Positions 63,266 to 64,000 of a stretch of 64,000 nt of DNA are shown in pieces. Each line of letters starts with the position of its first letter. Positions within the stretch are counted from its first letter, which is position 1. The DNA comes from Tubulanus polymorphus. Taxonomy: Eukaryota > Nemertea > Palaeonemertea > Tubulaniformes > Tubulanidae. The stretch spans positions 7,371,414-7,435,413 of the forward strand of contig NC_134034.1 in assembly GCF_964204645.1 (NCBI RefSeq), in the 5' to 3' direction. A program made the position numbers and the translations under genes. The notes beneath the pieces are model-generated. The model was not told the origin of the DNA, did no database searches, and saw only the letters and a program-made list of their open reading frames with translations.

Positions 63266-64000
63266 TAAAGAAGTGAAGGTAAAACCCTGAAACATATTGA
63301 GAAAAATATACTCCTTAGATATAAATGCCTAAATCATACTTATCAGATGTAGAAAGAAACTAACACTGGTATCATGGAATTTGACTAAGTCTATTCAAAT
63401 CAATCAGATAAGTAAAACTGGTAAAACTGTTCACATTTAAAACAAAATATTTACACTTGCACATGTTAATAGATGTCCATAATAATACTTTCTAATCTAG
63501 GCAACACAAAGAAGGATACATTGCACTTCTTTTTATCAGCAGTTACCTTCAATATTTCCATTTAATACAGATTAATCATAGATTATCTATCAGATTTTGA
63601 AAAAAAAACATATTTATATTTGCACTGATTAATTAAATTTACTTGTACATTGCATAACTTTGAGTAGTTAGTCAAAATCAATCAGATTAAAGTAAAACTA
63701 TCCAAATTTTAAAACAAAAACATTTTAACATTTGCACAAGTTAATTAACGACCTTAATACTGTATAGACTAAGGCAACACAAAGAAGAATGTATTGCACT
63801 TCTTAAAGTCCTTATCAGCAGGTTACATTACAGATGAATAGATTTATAAACATATTTAAAATTGCACAAATACATAAAACCGCACAAAAACAACTTACAT
63901 CAGTGTTCCTTTATCAAAAGCAATTTATGCTAATCACCGGTAAAATATTCAATGGATACAATAAACTACTATATTTGAAACTTATCATCAATGGTTTGAA
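63266..64000. repeat. AT-rich stretch with an imperfect duplication
   Basis: Blocks such as ACACAAAGAAGGATACATTG with CACTTCTT and TATCAGCAG recur near 63505-63545 and 63778-63825, and AATCAATCAGAT with ATTTAAAACAAAAT near 63397-63450 and 63675-63725, giving an imperfect direct repeat of period about 275 bp. No gene. Confidence 0.55.

Overview
The window is eukaryotic, AT-rich, and built almost wholly from mobile DNA. The retroelement mix (Ty3/Gypsy, DIRS-type, CR1-like LINE scraps), many small inverted-repeat elements and the frequent 'taggccta' word suggest a marine invertebrate, perhaps a mollusc; this is inference, since no conserved host gene is clear. The only host-type gene seen is a damaged HIRAN-like fragment near 32 kb.

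Two related copies of a large Polinton/Maverick-like (adintovirus-like) DNA virus element dominate. Copy A is 1794-26297, gene body on the minus strand. It has 169-bp terminal inverted repeats starting AG and a perfect 6-bp target duplication (taaatg), and it lies inside the reverse transcriptase gene of a Gypsy element whose halves are at 1193-1793 and 26298-27268. Copy B is about 43808-57189 on the plus strand; its DNA polymerase end is truncated. A third fragment lies at 1-1192. Shared gene order: protein-primed DNA polymerase B split by an intein; a convergent zinc-finger protein resembling the poxvirus/NCLDV late transcription factor VLTF3; a penton-like protein; four small, mostly membrane proteins; a 45-kDa unknown; a coiled-coil membrane protein; a probable double-jelly-roll major capsid protein; a retrovirus-type integrase with chromodomain; a packaging-type ATPase; a repeat-rich spacer; two more small proteins. 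A 108-residue and a 71-residue ORF lie near the other end. Frameshifts and stops differ between the copies.

The most interesting signal is regulatory. Nearly every gene of the structural block starts in a T-run followed a few bases later by TAAATG or TATAAATG that includes the start codon, much like poxvirus late promoters. The polymerase, the VLTF3-like gene and the small terminal genes instead share a second upstream motif, CTCATCAC followed by TTTTTCCTTATAAATG. A VLTF3-like factor together with two promoter classes suggests a timed early/late transcription programme within an animal-genome element.

Other regions: 2572-9720, inside copy A, holds a LINE scrap, over 3 kb of a 31-bp palindrome-containing satellite, and an inserted repeat with 155-bp tandems. 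27.4-31.3 kb holds a Gypsy LTR and a second, damaged Gypsy element with a chromodomain and a signal-peptide ORF. 33.6-38.1 kb holds nested inverted-repeat elements, including a 2.4-kb element with 9-bp target duplications. 38.26-38.99 kb is a 49-bp tandem array. 39.1-39.9 and 60.5-63.3 kb hold DIRS-type remnants. The rest is unassigned non-coding sequence.
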